Positions 48,632 through 59,410 of a stretch of DNA of 64,000 bases are shown piece after piece (position 1 is the stretch's first letter; every line of letters starts with the position of its first letter). The stretch is from Boseongicola aestuarii (lineage in GTDB: Bacteria > Pseudomonadota > Alphaproteobacteria > Rhodobacterales > Rhodobacteraceae): the NCBI RefSeq assembly GCF_900184815.1, contig NZ_FXXQ01000001.1:186001-250000 (forward strand), in the 5' to 3' direction. The position numbers and the translations under genes were made by a program. The notes under the pieces are model-generated. The model was given only the letters and a program-made list of their open reading frames with translations, was not told the origin of the DNA and ran no database searches.

Positions 48632-51298
48632 TTATCCCTCCAACAGTTTTTTCGCGGCATTCAGCGCGGCATCGGCGTTTTCGGCCGATGCACCACCGCC
48701 TTGCGCCATATCCGGGCGCCCGCCTCCGCCCTTGCCGCCAAGCTGGGCGACCGCGACGCGAACCAGATCAATGGCCGAAACTCTGCCCACAAGGTCAGAC
48801 GTAACCCCGGCTGCAACTGCCGCTTTCCCGCCCGTATCCGCAATCAAGACGACCACGCCGGAGCCAAGACGTGACTTGTGGTCATCGATCAGGCTGGGCA
48901 GGTCCTTGCCGGAAACACCTTGCAGGACCTGCGCAATCACTTTGATACCGTTGACGGCGTCTGCCTCAGGCGAGGATGCGTTGCCACCCATGGCAACCTG
49001 CCTGCGCAGATCGGCCACTTCGGCTGCAAGGGCCTTGCGTTCGTCCTGAAGCGCTTTCACGCGCTCGATGACGTCCGCAGGCTGCGCTTTCAACGTGCTT
49101 GCTACTTCTGCAAGGCGATGATCCTGGTCGCTGAGATAGCGAAACGCCGCTTCGCCTGTCAGCGCCTCGATGCGCCGCACACCGGCCGCAGAGGCGCTGT
49201 CGCCCAAGGTGACGAAAACACCGATGTCGCCCGTGCGCCGGACGTGTGTTCCTCCACAAAGCTCGATCGAATAGGTGTTGCCGTCAGCGCCTTTGCCCGT
49301 GTCGGCTTGACCCATTGAGACGACCCGCACTTCATCGCCGTATTTCTCGCCGAACAGGGCCTGCGCGCCGATTCCGCGCGCCTCGTCGGGGGTCATGATG
49401 CGGGTTTCCACCGGGGCGTTTTGTCGGATAAAGGCGTTCACGTCGGCTTCGACCTGCTTCAGTTCGCCGAGGCTCAGGGCCTTGTTGTGACTAAAGTCGA
49501 ACCGCAAACGGTCGGGCGCGTTCAGCGAGCCACGTTGAGCTACGTGGTCGCCAAGCGCCTGACGCAACGCTTCGTGCAGCAGATGGGTGCCCGAGTGGTT
49601 GGCCCGGATGGCGCTGCGGCGGGCGTGGTTCACTTCAAGCTGCACCGCGTCTCCAACATGAAGAGCGCCGTTTTCAGCCTTGAAATAATGACCGAAAATC
49701 GCACCGCCAGCGAAGCGCTGCGTATCTGTTATCGCCCCGCCGTCATCGTGCTGTTCAAGGTTGCGCAAATATCCCTGATCGCCGACCTGTCCGCCGCTTT
49801 CGCCATAAAACGGTGTCTGGTTGACCACGACCCAGCCGCTTGCGCCGGGCGCGAGTTCTTTGACCGCCTCGGTGCCGTCAACAATTGCCAGAACCACACC
49901 TTCGGCCAGTTCCGTGTCGTAACCGAGGAATTCCGTCGCGCCGTGCTTGTCGGCCAGGTCGAACCAGATCGTTGCGTCCTTTGTTTCGCCCGAGCCGGAC
50001 CAGGCGGCTCGCGCCTTGGCCTTTTGTTCGGCCATCGCGGCATCAAACCCATCCGTGTCGACCGAGATGCCTTTCTCCCGCAAAGCGTCCTGCGTCAGAT
50101 CCAGCGGAAAGCCGTAAGTGTCATAGAGTTTGAACGCAGACGCCCCAGGCAACTCGGCGCCTTCGGGCAGGGTCGCCAACTCTTCATCCAAAAGCCGCAA
50201 ACCCCGGTCAAGTGTTTCCAGAAAGCGGGTCTCCTCAAGCTTCAGCGTTTCCTCGATCATCGACTGGGCGCGTCCAAGTTCGGGATAGGCCTGACCCATT
50301 TCACGCACCAGCGCGCTCACAAGGCGATGCATCACCGGGTCGGACGCACCCAGCAAATGGGCATGGCGCATGGCGCGGCGCATGATGCGACGCAGAACAT
50401 AGCCGCGGCCTTCGTTCGACGGCATGACACCATCCGCAATCAGGAACGACGTCGACCGCAAGTGGTCGGCAATCACGCGGTGATGCACTTTGCCTGGACC
50501 GTCGGGGTCGGTCGAAATGGCGTTGGCCGTCGCCTCGATCAATGAGCGCATGAGATCGGTGTCGTAATTGTCGTGCTTGCCCTGCAACAACGCACCGACG
50601 CGTTCCAGTCCCATCCCGGTATCGATCGATTGCGCCGCCAATTCCTTGCGCGAGCCATCTTCGAACTGCTCGAACTGCATAAAGACGAGATTCCATATCT
50701 CGATGAACCGGTCACCATCCTCATCCGCGCTGCCCGGAGGCCCGCCCCAGATGTGATCCCCATGGTCGTAGAAAATCTCGGAGGACGGTCCACACGGGCC
50801 GGTTGGCCCCATCATCCAGAAGTTGTCGTCTGTGGCGATGCGAATGATGCGGTCATCGGACAGGCCCGCATATTTCTTCCAGATCGACGCCGCTTCATCA
50901 TCGTTGTGGTAAACGGTAACCAACAACTTGGATTTGTCGATGCCGAAATCCTTCGTGAGCAAGTCCCACGCATAAGGAATGGCCTCTTCCTTGAAATAAT
51001 CGCCGAATGAGAAATTGCCGAGCATTTCAAAGAACGTGTGATGACGCGCCGTATAGCCGACATTGTCGAGATCGTTGTGCTTGCCACCGGCGCGCACACA
51101 CCGTTGGGACGTGGTGGCACGCGTATAATCGCGATGCTCGACCCCGGTGAACAGGTTCTTGAACTGCACCATGCCGGAATTCACGAACATCAGCGTCGGA
51201 TCGTTGCGCGGCACAAGCGGCGAACTGTCAACGACCTTATGCCCGTTTTTCTCAAACGAATTCAAAAAGGTTGAGCGGATATCGTTCAGGCTGGACAT
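48632..51298 (-). CDS. alaS: Alanine--tRNA ligase
   Basis: The 888-residue class II synthetase charges tRNA-Ala and edits Ser/Gly mischarges. The catalytic core has '[20 protein letters not shown]', the editing domain has the zinc site '[13 protein letters not shown]' and '[13 protein letters not shown]', and the C-terminal C-Ala domain has the Gly-rich '[16 protein letters not shown]'. Length is normal. DUF1330 and MOSC genes follow without a gap. A dispersed repeat lies upstream of its start. Confidence 0.98.
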   Translation of the reverse strand: MSSLNDIRSTFLNSFEKNGHKVVDSSPLVPRNDPTLMFVNSGMVQFKNLFTGVEHRDYTRATTSQRCVRAGGKHNDLDNVGYTARHHTFFEMLGNFSFGDYFKEEAIPYAWDLLTKDFGIDKSKLLVTVYHNDDEAASIWKKYAGLSDDRIIRIATDDNFWMMGPTGPCGPSSEIFYDHGDHIWGGPPGSADEDGDRFIEIWNLVFMQFEQFEDGSRKELAAQSIDTGMGLERVGALLQGKHDNYDTDLMRSLIEATANAISTDPDGPGKVHHRVIADHLRSTSFLIADGVMPSNEGRGYVLRRIMRRAMRHAHLLGASDPVMHRLVSALVREMGQAYPELGRAQSMIEETLKLEETRFLETLDRGLRLLDEELATLPEGAELPGASAFKLYDTYGFPLDLTQDALREKGISVDTDGFDAAMAEQKAKARAAWSGSGETKDATIWFDLADKHGATEFLGYDTELAEGVVLAIVDGTEAVKELAPGASGWVVVNQTPFYGESGGQVGDQGYLRNLEQHDDGGAITDTQRFAGGAIFGHYFKAENGALHVGDAVQLEVNHARRSAIRANHSGTHLLHEALRQALGDHVAQRGSLNAPDRLRFDFSHNKALSLGELKQVEADVNAFIRQNAPVETRIMTPDEARGIGAQALFGEKYGDEVRVVSMGQADTGKGADGNTYSIELCGGTHVRRTGDIGVFVTLGDSASAAGVRRIEALTGEAAFRYLSDQDHRLAEVASTLKAQPADVIERVKALQDERKALAAEVADLRRQVAMGGNASSPEADAVNGIKVIAQVLQGVSGKDLPSLIDDHKSRLGSGVVVLIADTGGKAAVAAGVTSDLVGRVSAIDLVRVAVAQLGGKGGGGRPDMAQGGGASAENADAALNAAKKLLEG

Positions 51299-51394
51299 AA
51301 GTTGACCTCGGTGATGTCAGGCGTTCGCCGGAATACCGCGATCTCCCAAAGCCGTAAAGCTCCGAAAGCCACCAGACCCTAAATCGTCGCCGTA

Positions 51395-51428
51395 CTTTCT
51401 TTTTGGCACAAATATCCCCGCCGGAGGC
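51395..51428 (+). repeat. Dispersed Roseobacter intergenic repeat, copy C
   Basis: It contains actttctttttggcacaaat then atccccgccggaggc. It is followed at 51431-51450 by an 8-bp perfect hairpin (gccgccgc, loop gtca, gcggcggc). It lies between the typA stop and the alaS start, both on the minus strand, and may act as the typA 3' end. Confidence 0.85.
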
Positions 51429-51483
51429 GCAGCCGCCGCGTCAGCGGCGGCCCTCCGCGACGGGCGACAGCCCGGCGCAACCC

Positions 51484-53307
51484 TTAGGCGGTCACACCGC
51501 GTGCGGCGCGCTTGCGCTCATGCGGATCAAGATGACGCTTGCGCAGACGAATGGCGTTCGGCGTGACCTCGACCAATTCGTCGTCGTCGATATAGGCAAT
51601 CGCCTGCTCCAGAGACATGGTAATCGGCGTGGTCAGGCGCACCGCTTCATCCGTTCCCGAAGCGCGCACGTTGGTCAGTTTCTTGCCCTTCAAAGGGTTC
51701 ACTTCCAAATCATTCTCGCGGCTGTGCTCGCCGATGATCATGCCCTGGTATAATTGTTCCTGTGCACCGATGAACATCTGTCCGCGATCTTCTAGATTGA
51801 ACAGCGCATAAGCCACCGAAACGCCATCTTCCATAGAGATCAGCACGCCTGCGCGTCGACCCGGAATGGCTCCCTTGTACGGCGCCCAGCCGTGAAAGAC
51901 CCGGTTCAGAACGCCCGTGCCGCGCGTGTCAGTCATGAATTCGCCGTGATAGCCGATCAGTCCCCGCGACGGGATTTGCGCAATGATGCGCGTCTTTCCG
52001 GCACCCGCCGGCTTCATTTCCGACAAATCGCCGCGCCGCGGACCGGTCAGCTTTTCGATCACTGCGCCGGTATAGTCATCATCCACATCGATCGTCACTT
52101 CTTCGATCGGTTCGTGCTGCACACCGTCGATGTCGCGCATCAGAACCTGCGGGCGCGAGATTGACAGCTCAAAACCCTCGCGACGCATGTTCTCGATCAG
52201 AACACCCATCTGCAATTCGCCCCGTCCGGCCACTTCAAAGGCTTCGCCGCCCGGAGTGTCTGTGACCTTGATCGCGACGTTGGTTTCGGCCTCCTTCATC
52301 AACCGGTCACGGATGACACGCGACTGGACCTTTTTGCCGTCACGCCCCGCAAGCGGGCTGTCATTGATACCGAACGTCACCGAAATCGTCGGTGGATCAA
52401 TCGGTTGCGCGGGGAGGGCCTTTTCCACCGCAAGGGCTGCAATGGTGTCGGCCACGGTTGCTTTGGTCATTCCGGCGATCGACACGATGTCTCCGGCCGA
52501 AGCCACGTCGATGGGCTGCTGGGCAAGACCGCGGAAGGCGAGGATCTTCGAGACACGAAACTGCTCGATTTTCTGCCCCATGCGGCTCATCGCCTGAACC
52601 GTCGCACCGGTTTTCAGCGTGCCGCTTTCGATCCGTCCCGTCAAAAGGCGGCCCAGATAGGGGTCGGCGCTCAGCGTCGTTGCCAACATGCTGAAGTCCT
52701 TGTCTTTCGCCGCCTGCTGGCGGGGCCGTGGCACATGGCGCACGACAAGATCGAACAAGGCCGACAGATCGGTGCGTGGTCCATTGATCGAGGCGTCAGC
52801 CCAGCCCGAGCGACCCGAGGCATAAAGATGCGGAAAGTCCAACTGATCCTCGTTGGCGTCCAACGCCGCGAACAGATCGAATACTTCGTCCAGCGCGCGG
52901 TCCGGTTCGGCGTCGGGCTTATCGACCTTGTTCAGCACGACAATCGGACGCAGGCCCAGCGCAAGCGCCTTGGAGGTCACGAATTTAGTCTGCGGCATCG
53001 GACCTTCGGCGGCGTCCACCAGCAGCACAACGCCGTCCACCATCGACAGGATTCGCTCGACTTCGCCGCCAAAATCGGCGTGACCGGGGGTGTCGACGAT
53101 ATTGATGCGCGTGCCCTTCCATTCGACCGAAGTCGCCTTGGCCAGAATGGTGATCCCGCGCTCGCGTTCCAGATCATTGCTGTCCATCGCGCGCTCGGCG
53201 ACATCCTGACCTTTGCGGAAGGCACCGGATTGCTTCAGCAGTTCGTCGACAAGCGTGGTTTTGCCGTGGTCGACGTGCGCGATGATTGCGATATTTCTAA
53301 GGTCCAT
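51484..53307 (-). CDS. typA: Ribosome-associated translational GTPase TypA/BipA
   Basis: The 607-residue GTPase has G1 '[13 protein letters not shown]' near residues 10-22, G3 '[14 protein letters not shown]' and G4 '[13 protein letters not shown]', then EF-G-like domains II and V and the BipA-specific C-terminal domain ('[20 protein letters not shown]'). It binds 70S ribosomes and supports assembly and stress growth. It starts at ATG 53307 after GAGAGA. Confidence 0.97.
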   Translation of the reverse strand: MDLRNIAIIAHVDHGKTTLVDELLKQSGAFRKGQDVAERAMDSNDLERERGITILAKATSVEWKGTRINIVDTPGHADFGGEVERILSMVDGVVLLVDAAEGPMPQTKFVTSKALALGLRPIVVLNKVDKPDAEPDRALDEVFDLFAALDANEDQLDFPHLYASGRSGWADASINGPRTDLSALFDLVVRHVPRPRQQAAKDKDFSMLATTLSADPYLGRLLTGRIESGTLKTGATVQAMSRMGQKIEQFRVSKILAFRGLAQQPIDVASAGDIVSIAGMTKATVADTIAALAVEKALPAQPIDPPTISVTFGINDSPLAGRDGKKVQSRVIRDRLMKEAETNVAIKVTDTPGGEAFEVAGRGELQMGVLIENMRREGFELSISRPQVLMRDIDGVQHEPIEEVTIDVDDDYTGAVIEKLTGPRRGDLSEMKPAGAGKTRIIAQIPSRGLIGYHGEFMTDTRGTGVLNRVFHGWAPYKGAIPGRRAGVLISMEDGVSVAYALFNLEDRGQMFIGAQEQLYQGMIIGEHSRENDLEVNPLKGKKLTNVRASGTDEAVRLTTPITMSLEQAIAYIDDDELVEVTPNAIRLRKRHLDPHERKRAARGVTA

Positions 53308-53376
53308 GATCTCTCTCGGAAGTGACTTCGGGCGGCCTTATCGCGGCATTGCAGCAAAGGCCAGCGTCAATCGTGG

Positions 53377-54003
53377 TTACCGTGCGATATAGCGGTCGCC
53401 GCGGTGATTGACAGCGACAATCAGATTAACGATCACCGCGCCGAGAAGGGACCAGATCACCATTTCCCATTGCAGGACAAAAAACGCTGCGACAAAGAGC
53501 AATGCGTCAAACGTCAGTTGCGTCCAGCCCGCTTGTATCTTCAGACGCTCCTGCAAGAACAGCGCCAGCACGCCGACACCGCCAAGCGATGCGCCATGTC
53601 GAAACAGCACGATCAGCCCCATGCCGATCAAGGCACCTGCAAGCGCGGCACCGACCGGTGCGGACAGATGCGAAATGACGACCGCCTGCGGCAAAAGTTC
53701 GGTCATGACCGACAGGATGGCAACGGCAATGATGCTCTTGAAGGTGAACCGGGGTCCCATACGAAACCAAGCCAGCGCCCAGAAGGGCAGGTTCACCGCG
53801 AAAAACACAAGCCCGAGGCCATAGCCGGACACGTAAGACAAGAGAACCGCCAGACCCGCGGTCTGGCCGGTAATCAGGCCAAGGTGCGTGACGAACTGAA
53901 GGCCCAGCGCGCAAAGCGCCGTGCCCAGCAGAAACGCCTGCGCATCTTCATAAAGACTGTGGTTGATTTTCGGTTTATGCGGCTCGCCCATGGGCGTGGT
54001 CAT
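53377..54003 (-). CDS. YitT-family membrane protein
   Basis: The 208-residue protein has five to six hydrophobic segments with the YitT pattern: 'GTALCALGLQFVTHLGLITGQTAGLAVLLSY' split over residues 28-58, and 'LFRHGASLGGVGVLALFLQE' with the conserved Gly-Gly. It lacks the cytoplasmic DUF2179 domain present in Bacillus members. Transport of an unknown solute is possible but unproven. It lies between typA and the aminotransferase. Confidence 0.82.
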   Translation of the reverse strand: MTTPMGEPHKPKINHSLYEDAQAFLLGTALCALGLQFVTHLGLITGQTAGLAVLLSYVSGYGLGLVFFAVNLPFWALAWFRMGPRFTFKSIIAVAILSVMTELLPQAVVISHLSAPVGAALAGALIGMGLIVLFRHGASLGGVGVLALFLQERLKIQAGWTQLTFDALLFVAAFFVLQWEMVIWSLLGAVIVNLIVAVNHRGDRYIAR

Positions 54004-54036
54004 GCAACTGAAACCCTGCGCTGTCCAGCCCTTCGG

Positions 54037-55215
54037 TCAGGCCGCGTCCGCACTGAGGCTTTCGACGACATTGGCAAGCGTCCGGATCGCGTCCATCAGG
54101 CGGCTGTCCTCAACCGTAAGCGCGACACGCAAGTGCCCCGCCGCAGCGTGGCCAAAACTTTCGCCCGGCATGACGGCGATATGGTGTTCGCCCAGAAGAC
54201 GCTCCGCAAAGGCCTCTCCGCTCAGACCCGTGCGGCGGACATCGACCATCAGATACATCGACGCCGACGAGGGCACGACGGGCAAGCCGCGCTCGGTCAA
54301 ATAGGCGAGAACCGCCGCATGTCTGCGACGAAACGGGGCCCCGATGCGCTCCTCGAAGGCCGGACCCTGCTGCAAGGCGAACAGGCCGGCGTCCTGGATA
54401 AAGCCAGGAACACCGTATGTGGTATGCGTCGAAAGGTTCTCGACGTGCTCCATCGCCTCGGCGGGACCGACAATCCAGCCAAGACGACTGCCGGTCATCG
54501 CATGGCTCTTGGACAGGGATCCCGCCACGAGGCAGCGCTCGGCCATCCCCGGCAACTGGCGAGGTGATACATGCGCGCCCGTCCAAAGCTGCGTGTCATA
54601 GACCTCGTCCGAAATGATCCAGAGGTCGTGCGCTTTGGCAACATCCGCGATGCCGTCCATCGTTTCGCGTGTGTAGACGACGCCCGTCGGATTGTTGGGC
54701 GAGTTGATCAGAAGAGAGCGCGCGCCCTTGGCCGCGGCGTCGAGGTCGCGTGCATCGGGCTGGAACCCGGCTTCGGCGCGAGCGCTGACCGCGCGCGCCA
54801 CCGCGCCAACGCCACGAATCGTACCGGGGTAGGTAGCATAATAGGGGTCGATGAACAGAGCTACGTCACCGGGATCACAGGCGGCCACATGCGCGGCAAA
54901 CAAGGCCGATTGTGCGCCGGGGGTGACCACGACGTTCTCGCGCGCCGTCGCGACACCCGTGCGCTCGCTCACGCGGGCCGCAATCGCGTCGCGCAGGGTG
55001 TCCGTACCGGGCAGCGCCGCATACCCTGTGTGACCCAAGCGCGCCGACCGTGCCATTTCGTCCAGAATTTCAGGCTCGGTGCGCCGGTCGTGCTCCCCAA
55101 TGGTCAATTCAACCACATCCACGCCAGCGGCGATCATCTCACGCGATTTGCGCAAGATATCCCATCCATCAGATCCGCCGCCCGTCAGGCCTGCTATTCG
55201 CTTCGAAACTTCCAT
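54037..55215 (-). CDS. PLP-dependent aminotransferase, class I/II
   Basis: I start at ATG 55215 (MEVSKRIAGLTGGGSD), giving 392 residues. The frame continues upstream through a dispersed repeat and should not be included. The fold-type I features are present: 'VTPGAQSALFAA' (PLP pocket), 'INSPNNPTGVVYTRE', 'IISDEVYDTQLW' with the PLP Asp-x-x-Tyr, and 'VAGSLSKSHAMTGSRLGWI' with the catalytic Lys. It belongs with aspartate/aromatic-type aminotransferases. The amino donor is not determined. Confidence 0.88.
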   Translation of the reverse strand: MEVSKRIAGLTGGGSDGWDILRKSREMIAAGVDVVELTIGEHDRRTEPEILDEMARSARLGHTGYAALPGTDTLRDAIAARVSERTGVATARENVVVTPGAQSALFAAHVAACDPGDVALFIDPYYATYPGTIRGVGAVARAVSARAEAGFQPDARDLDAAAKGARSLLINSPNNPTGVVYTRETMDGIADVAKAHDLWIISDEVYDTQLWTGAHVSPRQLPGMAERCLVAGSLSKSHAMTGSRLGWIVGPAEAMEHVENLSTHTTYGVPGFIQDAGLFALQQGPAFEERIGAPFRRRHAAVLAYLTERGLPVVPSSASMYLMVDVRRTGLSGEAFAERLLGEHHIAVMPGESFGHAAAGHLRVALTVEDSRLMDAIRTLANVVESLSADAA

Positions 55216-55553
55216 GCCGGGCAAAGGGCCTTCGGTCACCAAGAATGTCAAATAAAAGCTTGTCATCGCGGTCTTCAATTTCAGTGATGCATCCCGCTTC
55301 ACCCTTTCGAAAATACCACGGGGTGAGGCCCACAGGGCCGAGGGGCAGAGCCCCTGAAGACTCCTCGCACGTGAAAAACCTTTGCAAAGCGACCCCTTGC
55401 CCCCTAAGAAGGCAGCATGACCCGGACCCGCATCATAAACGGCTGTATTATTATCGCCTGACATTCGTCGCGCGGCCCGGTCCTCTTTTCTCTTCATCTT
55501 GACCTTGGTAAAGCCCGCGCGGGATCGCTCCACGCCCCGAAGGACTTCTGCCC
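55216..55553. other. Divergent intergenic region between aminotransferase and cysS
   Basis: The 338-base gap contains the GC-rich repeat at 55305-55354 and otherwise no gene. A frame from the aminotransferase is open through it, but its codons lie in repeat DNA. An AT-rich patch at 55430-55460 could hold the cysS promoter. Confidence 0.5.
55305..55354 (+). repeat. GC-rich Roseobacter repeat with two hairpins
   Basis: The element begins tttcgaaaataccacggggt and continues with two small hairpins, ggcc-cacag-ggcc and gggg-cagag-cccc. I recall similar elements (tttcgaaaatac... ggggcagagcccc) in other Rhodobacterales genomes, but this is from memory. Only one copy was found in the window. Confidence 0.6.
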
Positions 55554-56909
55554 ATGACCAAGATCACGCTCTACAACACAGCCAACCGCCAAAAAGAGCC
55601 GTTTCAGCCGATCGATCCGGACAATGTGCGGATGTATGTCTGTGGCCCCACGGTCTATGACCGGGCGCATCTGGGCAATGCGCGTCCCGTCGTGGTGTTT
55701 GACATGCTGTTCCGGCTCTTGCGCCACGTCTACGGTGCCGACCACGTTACTTATGTGCGCAATTTCACGGATGTGGACGACAAGATAAACGCCCGCGCCG
55801 CCGAGAGTGGCCGGTCGATCCGCCAGATCACAGACGAGACCAGCCAGTGGTATCTTGACGATATGGCAGCACTTGGCACGCTGGAACCCACCCATATGCC
55901 GCGCGCAACCGAATGGATCGCGCAGATGGTGGCGATGATCGAAGGGCTGATCGCACGCGGCCATGCTTATGAGACCGAGGGCCATGTCCTGTTTCGTGTA
56001 CGGTCCTACAAGAACTATGGCGCGCTGTCGGGCCGGTCGGTGGATGACATGATCGCGGGCGCACGGGTCGAAGTCGCGCCCTACAAGGAAGACCCGATGG
56101 ATTTCGTCCTGTGGAAGCCGTCCAATGCCGAGACACCGGGCTGGGACAGCCCATGGGGCAGGGGTCGGCCCGGCTGGCACATCGAATGCTCGGCCATGTC
56201 GTATGAGCTGTTGGGCGAGACTTTCGACATCCACGGCGGCGGCAACGACCTTCAATTCCCGCACCACGAAAACGAGATCGCGCAATCGCGCTGCATGGGG
56301 CATGGCTTTGCCCGCGTCTGGCTGCACAACGAGATGTTGCAGGTCGAGGGCAAAAAGATGTCCAAGTCTCTGGGCAACTTCTTCACGGTACGTGATCTGC
56401 TGGACCGGGGTGTTCCGGGCGAGGTGATCCGCTTCGTGTTCCTGTCGACGCATTACCGCAAGCCGATGGACTGGACGGAAAAGAAGCGGGAGGAGGGCGA
56501 AGCCACGCTTCGCAAGTGGTATCGGATGGTCAAGGACGGCGGCACGGTGTCGGAAGACATCATTTCTGCTCTTGGCGACGATCTGAATACGCACGGCGCA
56601 CTGGCGGTACTCCACCGCGCAGCGTCCGATGAGGACGGTGCAGGTTTGAAATCCGGGTTACAGTTTCTGGGCCTGATGGGCGACACCGTCCCTGCCTGGG
56701 CGATCGAAGGGCATGACGACTTGGCCGATCTTGCGCGCCTGTTGGAAAACACGCGCACCGCCGCGATGAAAACCAAGGACTTCTCCGAAGTCGACCGCCT
56801 GAAGGCGGCCCTTGCGGCCGCAGGCGTCGAAGTGCGCATGTCCAAGTCCGGCGTTGACCTTTTGCCAGCCGAAGGCTTCGATCCCACCAAACTGGAGGCT
56901 CTGAAATGA
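55554..56909 (+). CDS. cysS: Cysteine--tRNA ligase
   Basis: The 451-residue class I synthetase has the first zinc Cys in '[20 protein letters not shown]' (HIGH-type motif HLGNAR), '[10 protein letters not shown]' with the second zinc ligand, 'HHENEIAQ', and KMSKS as '[11 protein letters not shown]'. Length is normal. The stop overlaps the cimA start (ATGA), so the pair is co-translated. Confidence 0.97.
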   Translation: MTKITLYNTANRQKEPFQPIDPDNVRMYVCGPTVYDRAHLGNARPVVVFDMLFRLLRHVYGADHVTYVRNFTDVDDKINARAAESGRSIRQITDETSQWYLDDMAALGTLEPTHMPRATEWIAQMVAMIEGLIARGHAYETEGHVLFRVRSYKNYGALSGRSVDDMIAGARVEVAPYKEDPMDFVLWKPSNAETPGWDSPWGRGRPGWHIECSAMSYELLGETFDIHGGGNDLQFPHHENEIAQSRCMGHGFARVWLHNEMLQVEGKKMSKSLGNFFTVRDLLDRGVPGEVIRFVFLSTHYRKPMDWTEKKREEGEATLRKWYRMVKDGGTVSEDIISALGDDLNTHGALAVLHRAASDEDGAGLKSGLQFLGLMGDTVPAWAIEGHDDLADLARLLENTRTAAMKTKDFSEVDRLKAALAAAGVEVRMSKSGVDLLPAEGFDPTKLEALK

Positions 56910-58531
56910 CCCGGATCCGTCTCTCCCTTTTCGACACCACGCTGCGCGACGGGCAGCAAACCCAGGGCGTCCAGTTCTCGGCGGATGAAAAAACCCAGAT
57001 CGCAAAAGCGCTTGATGCCCTTGGTGTGGACTACATCGAAGGCGGCTGGCCCGGTGCGAACCCGACCGACAGCGCGTTCTTCGAAACGCGTCCACAGACG
57101 CGCGCCACCTTCACTGCCTTTGGCATGACCAAGCGTGCGGGACGGTCTGCGGCGAACGACGAAGTCCTTGCCGGAGTCCTGAACGCCAACACGCCAGCGG
57201 TCTGTATCGTCGGCAAGACCCACGACTTCCACGTCGACACAGCCCTCGGGATCACTCTTGAAGAAAACCTTACCAATATCTCCGAGAGTATCGCCCATCT
57301 CGTCGCCGAAGGTCGCGAGGCCCTGTTTGACGCCGAGCACTTCTTCGACGGCTACAAGGCCAACCCCACGTATGCGCTTGCGTGCCTGCAGGCCGCCTAC
57401 AAGGCGGGGGCGCGCTGGGTCGTGCTTTGCGACACCAACGGCGGCACGCTGCCTTCTGAAATCGGCGCAATCACAGCCCGCGTGATCGAAAGCGGCATCC
57501 CCGGGGATCATCTGGGGATCCACACGCATGACGACACCGGAAACGCCGTGGCAGGCACACTGGCAGCCGTGGATGCAGGCGCGCGCCAGATCCAGGGCAC
57601 TCTGAACGGTCTTGGCGAACGCTGCGGCAACGCAAACCTAGTGACTCTGGTCCCGACGCTGTTGTTGAAGGAACCTTACGCCAGCACATTCGAAACCGGC
57701 GTGCCTGAAACGGCGCTGAAGACGCTCACGCGCACGTCCAGGATGCTGGACGATATCCTGAACCGCGTGCCACAACGCGCGGCCCCCTATGTGGGCGCGT
57801 CGGCTTTTGCTCACAAGGCGGGCCTGCACGCCAGTGCCATCGTGAAAGACCCCACCACTTACGAACACATCGCCCCCGAAGCCGTGGGCAACACGCGCAT
57901 CGTGCCGATGTCAAATCAGGCCGGACAGTCGAACCTCATGCAGCGTTTGTCCGATATGGGGATCGAGGCGGAAAAGGGCGACCCGGCGCTCTCGCGCATT
58001 CTGGATGCGGTGAAGCAGCGCGAAACCGATGGCTATGCCTATGACAGCGCGCAGGCCAGCTTCGAGCTTCTGGCGCGCCGCGAACTGGACGTCGCGCCCG
58101 ACTATTTCGAAGTCGAACGTTATCGCGTCATCTCCGAGCGCCGCCGCAATGCACGCGGTGAAATCGTGGTGGAATCCGAGGCCGTGGTCACGGTGTCGAC
58201 CCGGGACGGTTCGCGCACGAGTTTCTTCAAGAACGAACACGCTCAGGACATTCAGGACGACGGCCCGGTGAACGCGCTGTGGCAAGCGCTGAAAAGCGAT
58301 CTCGGCCCGCACCAGAGCAAGATCGAGGACATGCGCCTGACTGACTTCCGCGTGCGGATCACCCAGGGCGGCACCGAAGCCGTGACTCGCGTGATCATCG
58401 ATTTCGCGGACAATCAGGGGCGCGCATGGGCGACAGTGGGCGTGTCTGCAAACATTGTCGATGCCGCGTTTGAGGCCTTGGTCGATGCGATCAACTGGAA
58501 GCTTCTGCGCGACGATGCGACCGTGAAATGA
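56906..58531 (+). CDS. cimA: Citramalate synthase
   Basis: The 541-residue enzyme of the LeuA/CimA family has '[18 protein letters not shown]' (Arg and Asp for catalysis and metal), '[12 protein letters not shown]' and '[19 protein letters not shown]' (metal His), then a long C-terminal regulatory domain. The RDGQQT form and length fit the CimA group, which makes (R)-citramalate from pyruvate and acetyl-CoA for isoleucine synthesis independent of threonine. Distinction from 2-isopropylmalate synthase rests on subfamily appearance. Confidence 0.9.
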   Translation: MTRIRLSLFDTTLRDGQQTQGVQFSADEKTQIAKALDALGVDYIEGGWPGANPTDSAFFETRPQTRATFTAFGMTKRAGRSAANDEVLAGVLNANTPAVCIVGKTHDFHVDTALGITLEENLTNISESIAHLVAEGREALFDAEHFFDGYKANPTYALACLQAAYKAGARWVVLCDTNGGTLPSEIGAITARVIESGIPGDHLGIHTHDDTGNAVAGTLAAVDAGARQIQGTLNGLGERCGNANLVTLVPTLLLKEPYASTFETGVPETALKTLTRTSRMLDDILNRVPQRAAPYVGASAFAHKAGLHASAIVKDPTTYEHIAPEAVGNTRIVPMSNQAGQSNLMQRLSDMGIEAEKGDPALSRILDAVKQRETDGYAYDSAQASFELLARRELDVAPDYFEVERYRVISERRRNARGEIVVESEAVVTVSTRDGSRTSFFKNEHAQDIQDDGPVNALWQALKSDLGPHQSKIEDMRLTDFRVRITQGGTEAVTRVIIDFADNQGRAWATVGVSANIVDAAFEALVDAINWKLLRDDATVK

Positions 58532-58584
58532 GCGCCGCTCCCGACCAGAAGGAAACGCCACTGCGCGTCGCGGTGCGGTCATGA
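58528..58584 (+). CDS. 18-codon coupling ORF between cimA and the prenyl-synthase-like gene
   Basis: ATG 58528 overlaps the cimA stop (ATGA). After 18 codons ([18 protein letters not shown]) the TGA at 58582 overlaps the next ATG at 58581 (ATGA). It has no family. It could be a translational relay that brings ribosomes from cimA to the next start, or chance. The 58581 start has no clear ribosome site of its own, which gives some support to the relay. Confidence 0.35.
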   Translation: MSAAPDQKETPLRVAVRS

Positions 58585-59339
58585 CCCTGCAAGCCTGCGC
58601 TGACATCGTCCAGCGCGGCGATCCGGACCGTTTCGCTGCCGCAATGGTTGCACCCGTCGACGCGCGCCGTGTCCTGTTCCCGCTCTACGCCTTCAACGTC
58701 GAGGTAGCCCGTGCCCCCTGGGTCACCGAAGAACCGATGATCGCCGAAATGCGACTGCAATGGTGGCGCGACGCGCTGGAGGAAATCGCGAAAGGCAAAA
58801 AGGTACGCAAACATGAGGTAACCACCCCACTCGCCGACGTGCTACACGCGCCACTTGCCGAGACTCTCGATCGGCTTGTTCAGGCAAGGCGCTGGGATAT
58901 CTACCGCGACGCTTTCGACGACACGGACCACTTTGATCACTATTTGAAAATGACCGGCGGCCTGCTCATGTGGACATGCGCACATGTGTTGGGTGCTGGG
59001 ATCAATACAACCGACCGGATATTCGCTCTGGGCAAGGCCACAGCACTCGTGCGGTTCCTCAAAGCTGTCCCGGCGCTGGAAAAACGCGGGCGCATCCCCC
59101 TGGTCGATGGTCGCCCCGAAAAAATCGCGGCCCTCGCCACAACCGCGCTCGAAAACCTTCCGAACATGCAGCATCTCAAGGCCGCCGTTCCAAAACCTGC
59201 CCGCGGCGCCCTTATCGAGGCATGGGAAACCCAAGCTCTGCTCCACCAAATCGCCCGCAACCCCTCTCGTGTGGCCGCCGGGGCAATAGGCCTCTCAGAA
59301 TTCAGAAAACGTGCCCGCCTGGCCCGCTGGGCACTCTGA
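58581..59339 (+). CDS. Squalene/phytoene synthase-like family protein
   Basis: The 252-residue all-helical protein has the trans-isoprenyl synthase fold ('RVLFPLYAFNVEVARAPWV', 'MRLQWWRDALEEIAKG'), but the aspartate-rich DxxxD motifs of true phytoene synthases are altered or absent. It resembles the NDUFAF6-like group found widely in alphaproteobacteria, whose mitochondrial member aids complex I assembly. A synthetic role in carotenoids is unlikely, and no carotenoid gene is nearby. It ends before a dispersed repeat. Confidence 0.78.
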   Translation: MTLQACADIVQRGDPDRFAAAMVAPVDARRVLFPLYAFNVEVARAPWVTEEPMIAEMRLQWWRDALEEIAKGKKVRKHEVTTPLADVLHAPLAETLDRLVQARRWDIYRDAFDDTDHFDHYLKMTGGLLMWTCAHVLGAGINTTDRIFALGKATALVRFLKAVPALEKRGRIPLVDGRPEKIAALATTALENLPNMQHLKAAVPKPARGALIEAWETQALLHQIARNPSRVAAGAIGLSEFRKRARLARWAL

Positions 59340-59343
59340 CCGC

Positions 59344-59378
59344 TTCTTCTTCTGTTTGAAAATATCCCCGCCGGAGGC
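59344..59378 (+). repeat. Dispersed Roseobacter intergenic repeat, copy D
   Basis: ttcttcttctgtttgaaaat then atccccgccggaggc. It lies between the convergent prenyl-synthase-like and MFS genes, again at 3' ends. Confidence 0.85.
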
Positions 59379-59410
59379 ACCGCGCAGACGTAGTCTGCGC
59401 AAACCAAAGG

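Noticed and set aside
49421-50545. A 374-codon plus-strand open frame inside alaS
   Set aside because: It lies fully antisense to a perfect alanyl-tRNA synthetase and has no motif or ribosome site.
53404-54567. A 387-codon plus-strand frame across the YitT and aminotransferase genes
   Set aside because: Composition is that of an antisense shadow (Arg, Gln and His rich), and both opposing genes have clear motifs.
55494-56615. A 373-codon minus-strand frame inside cysS
   Set aside because: It is antisense to cysS with all its synthetase motifs present.
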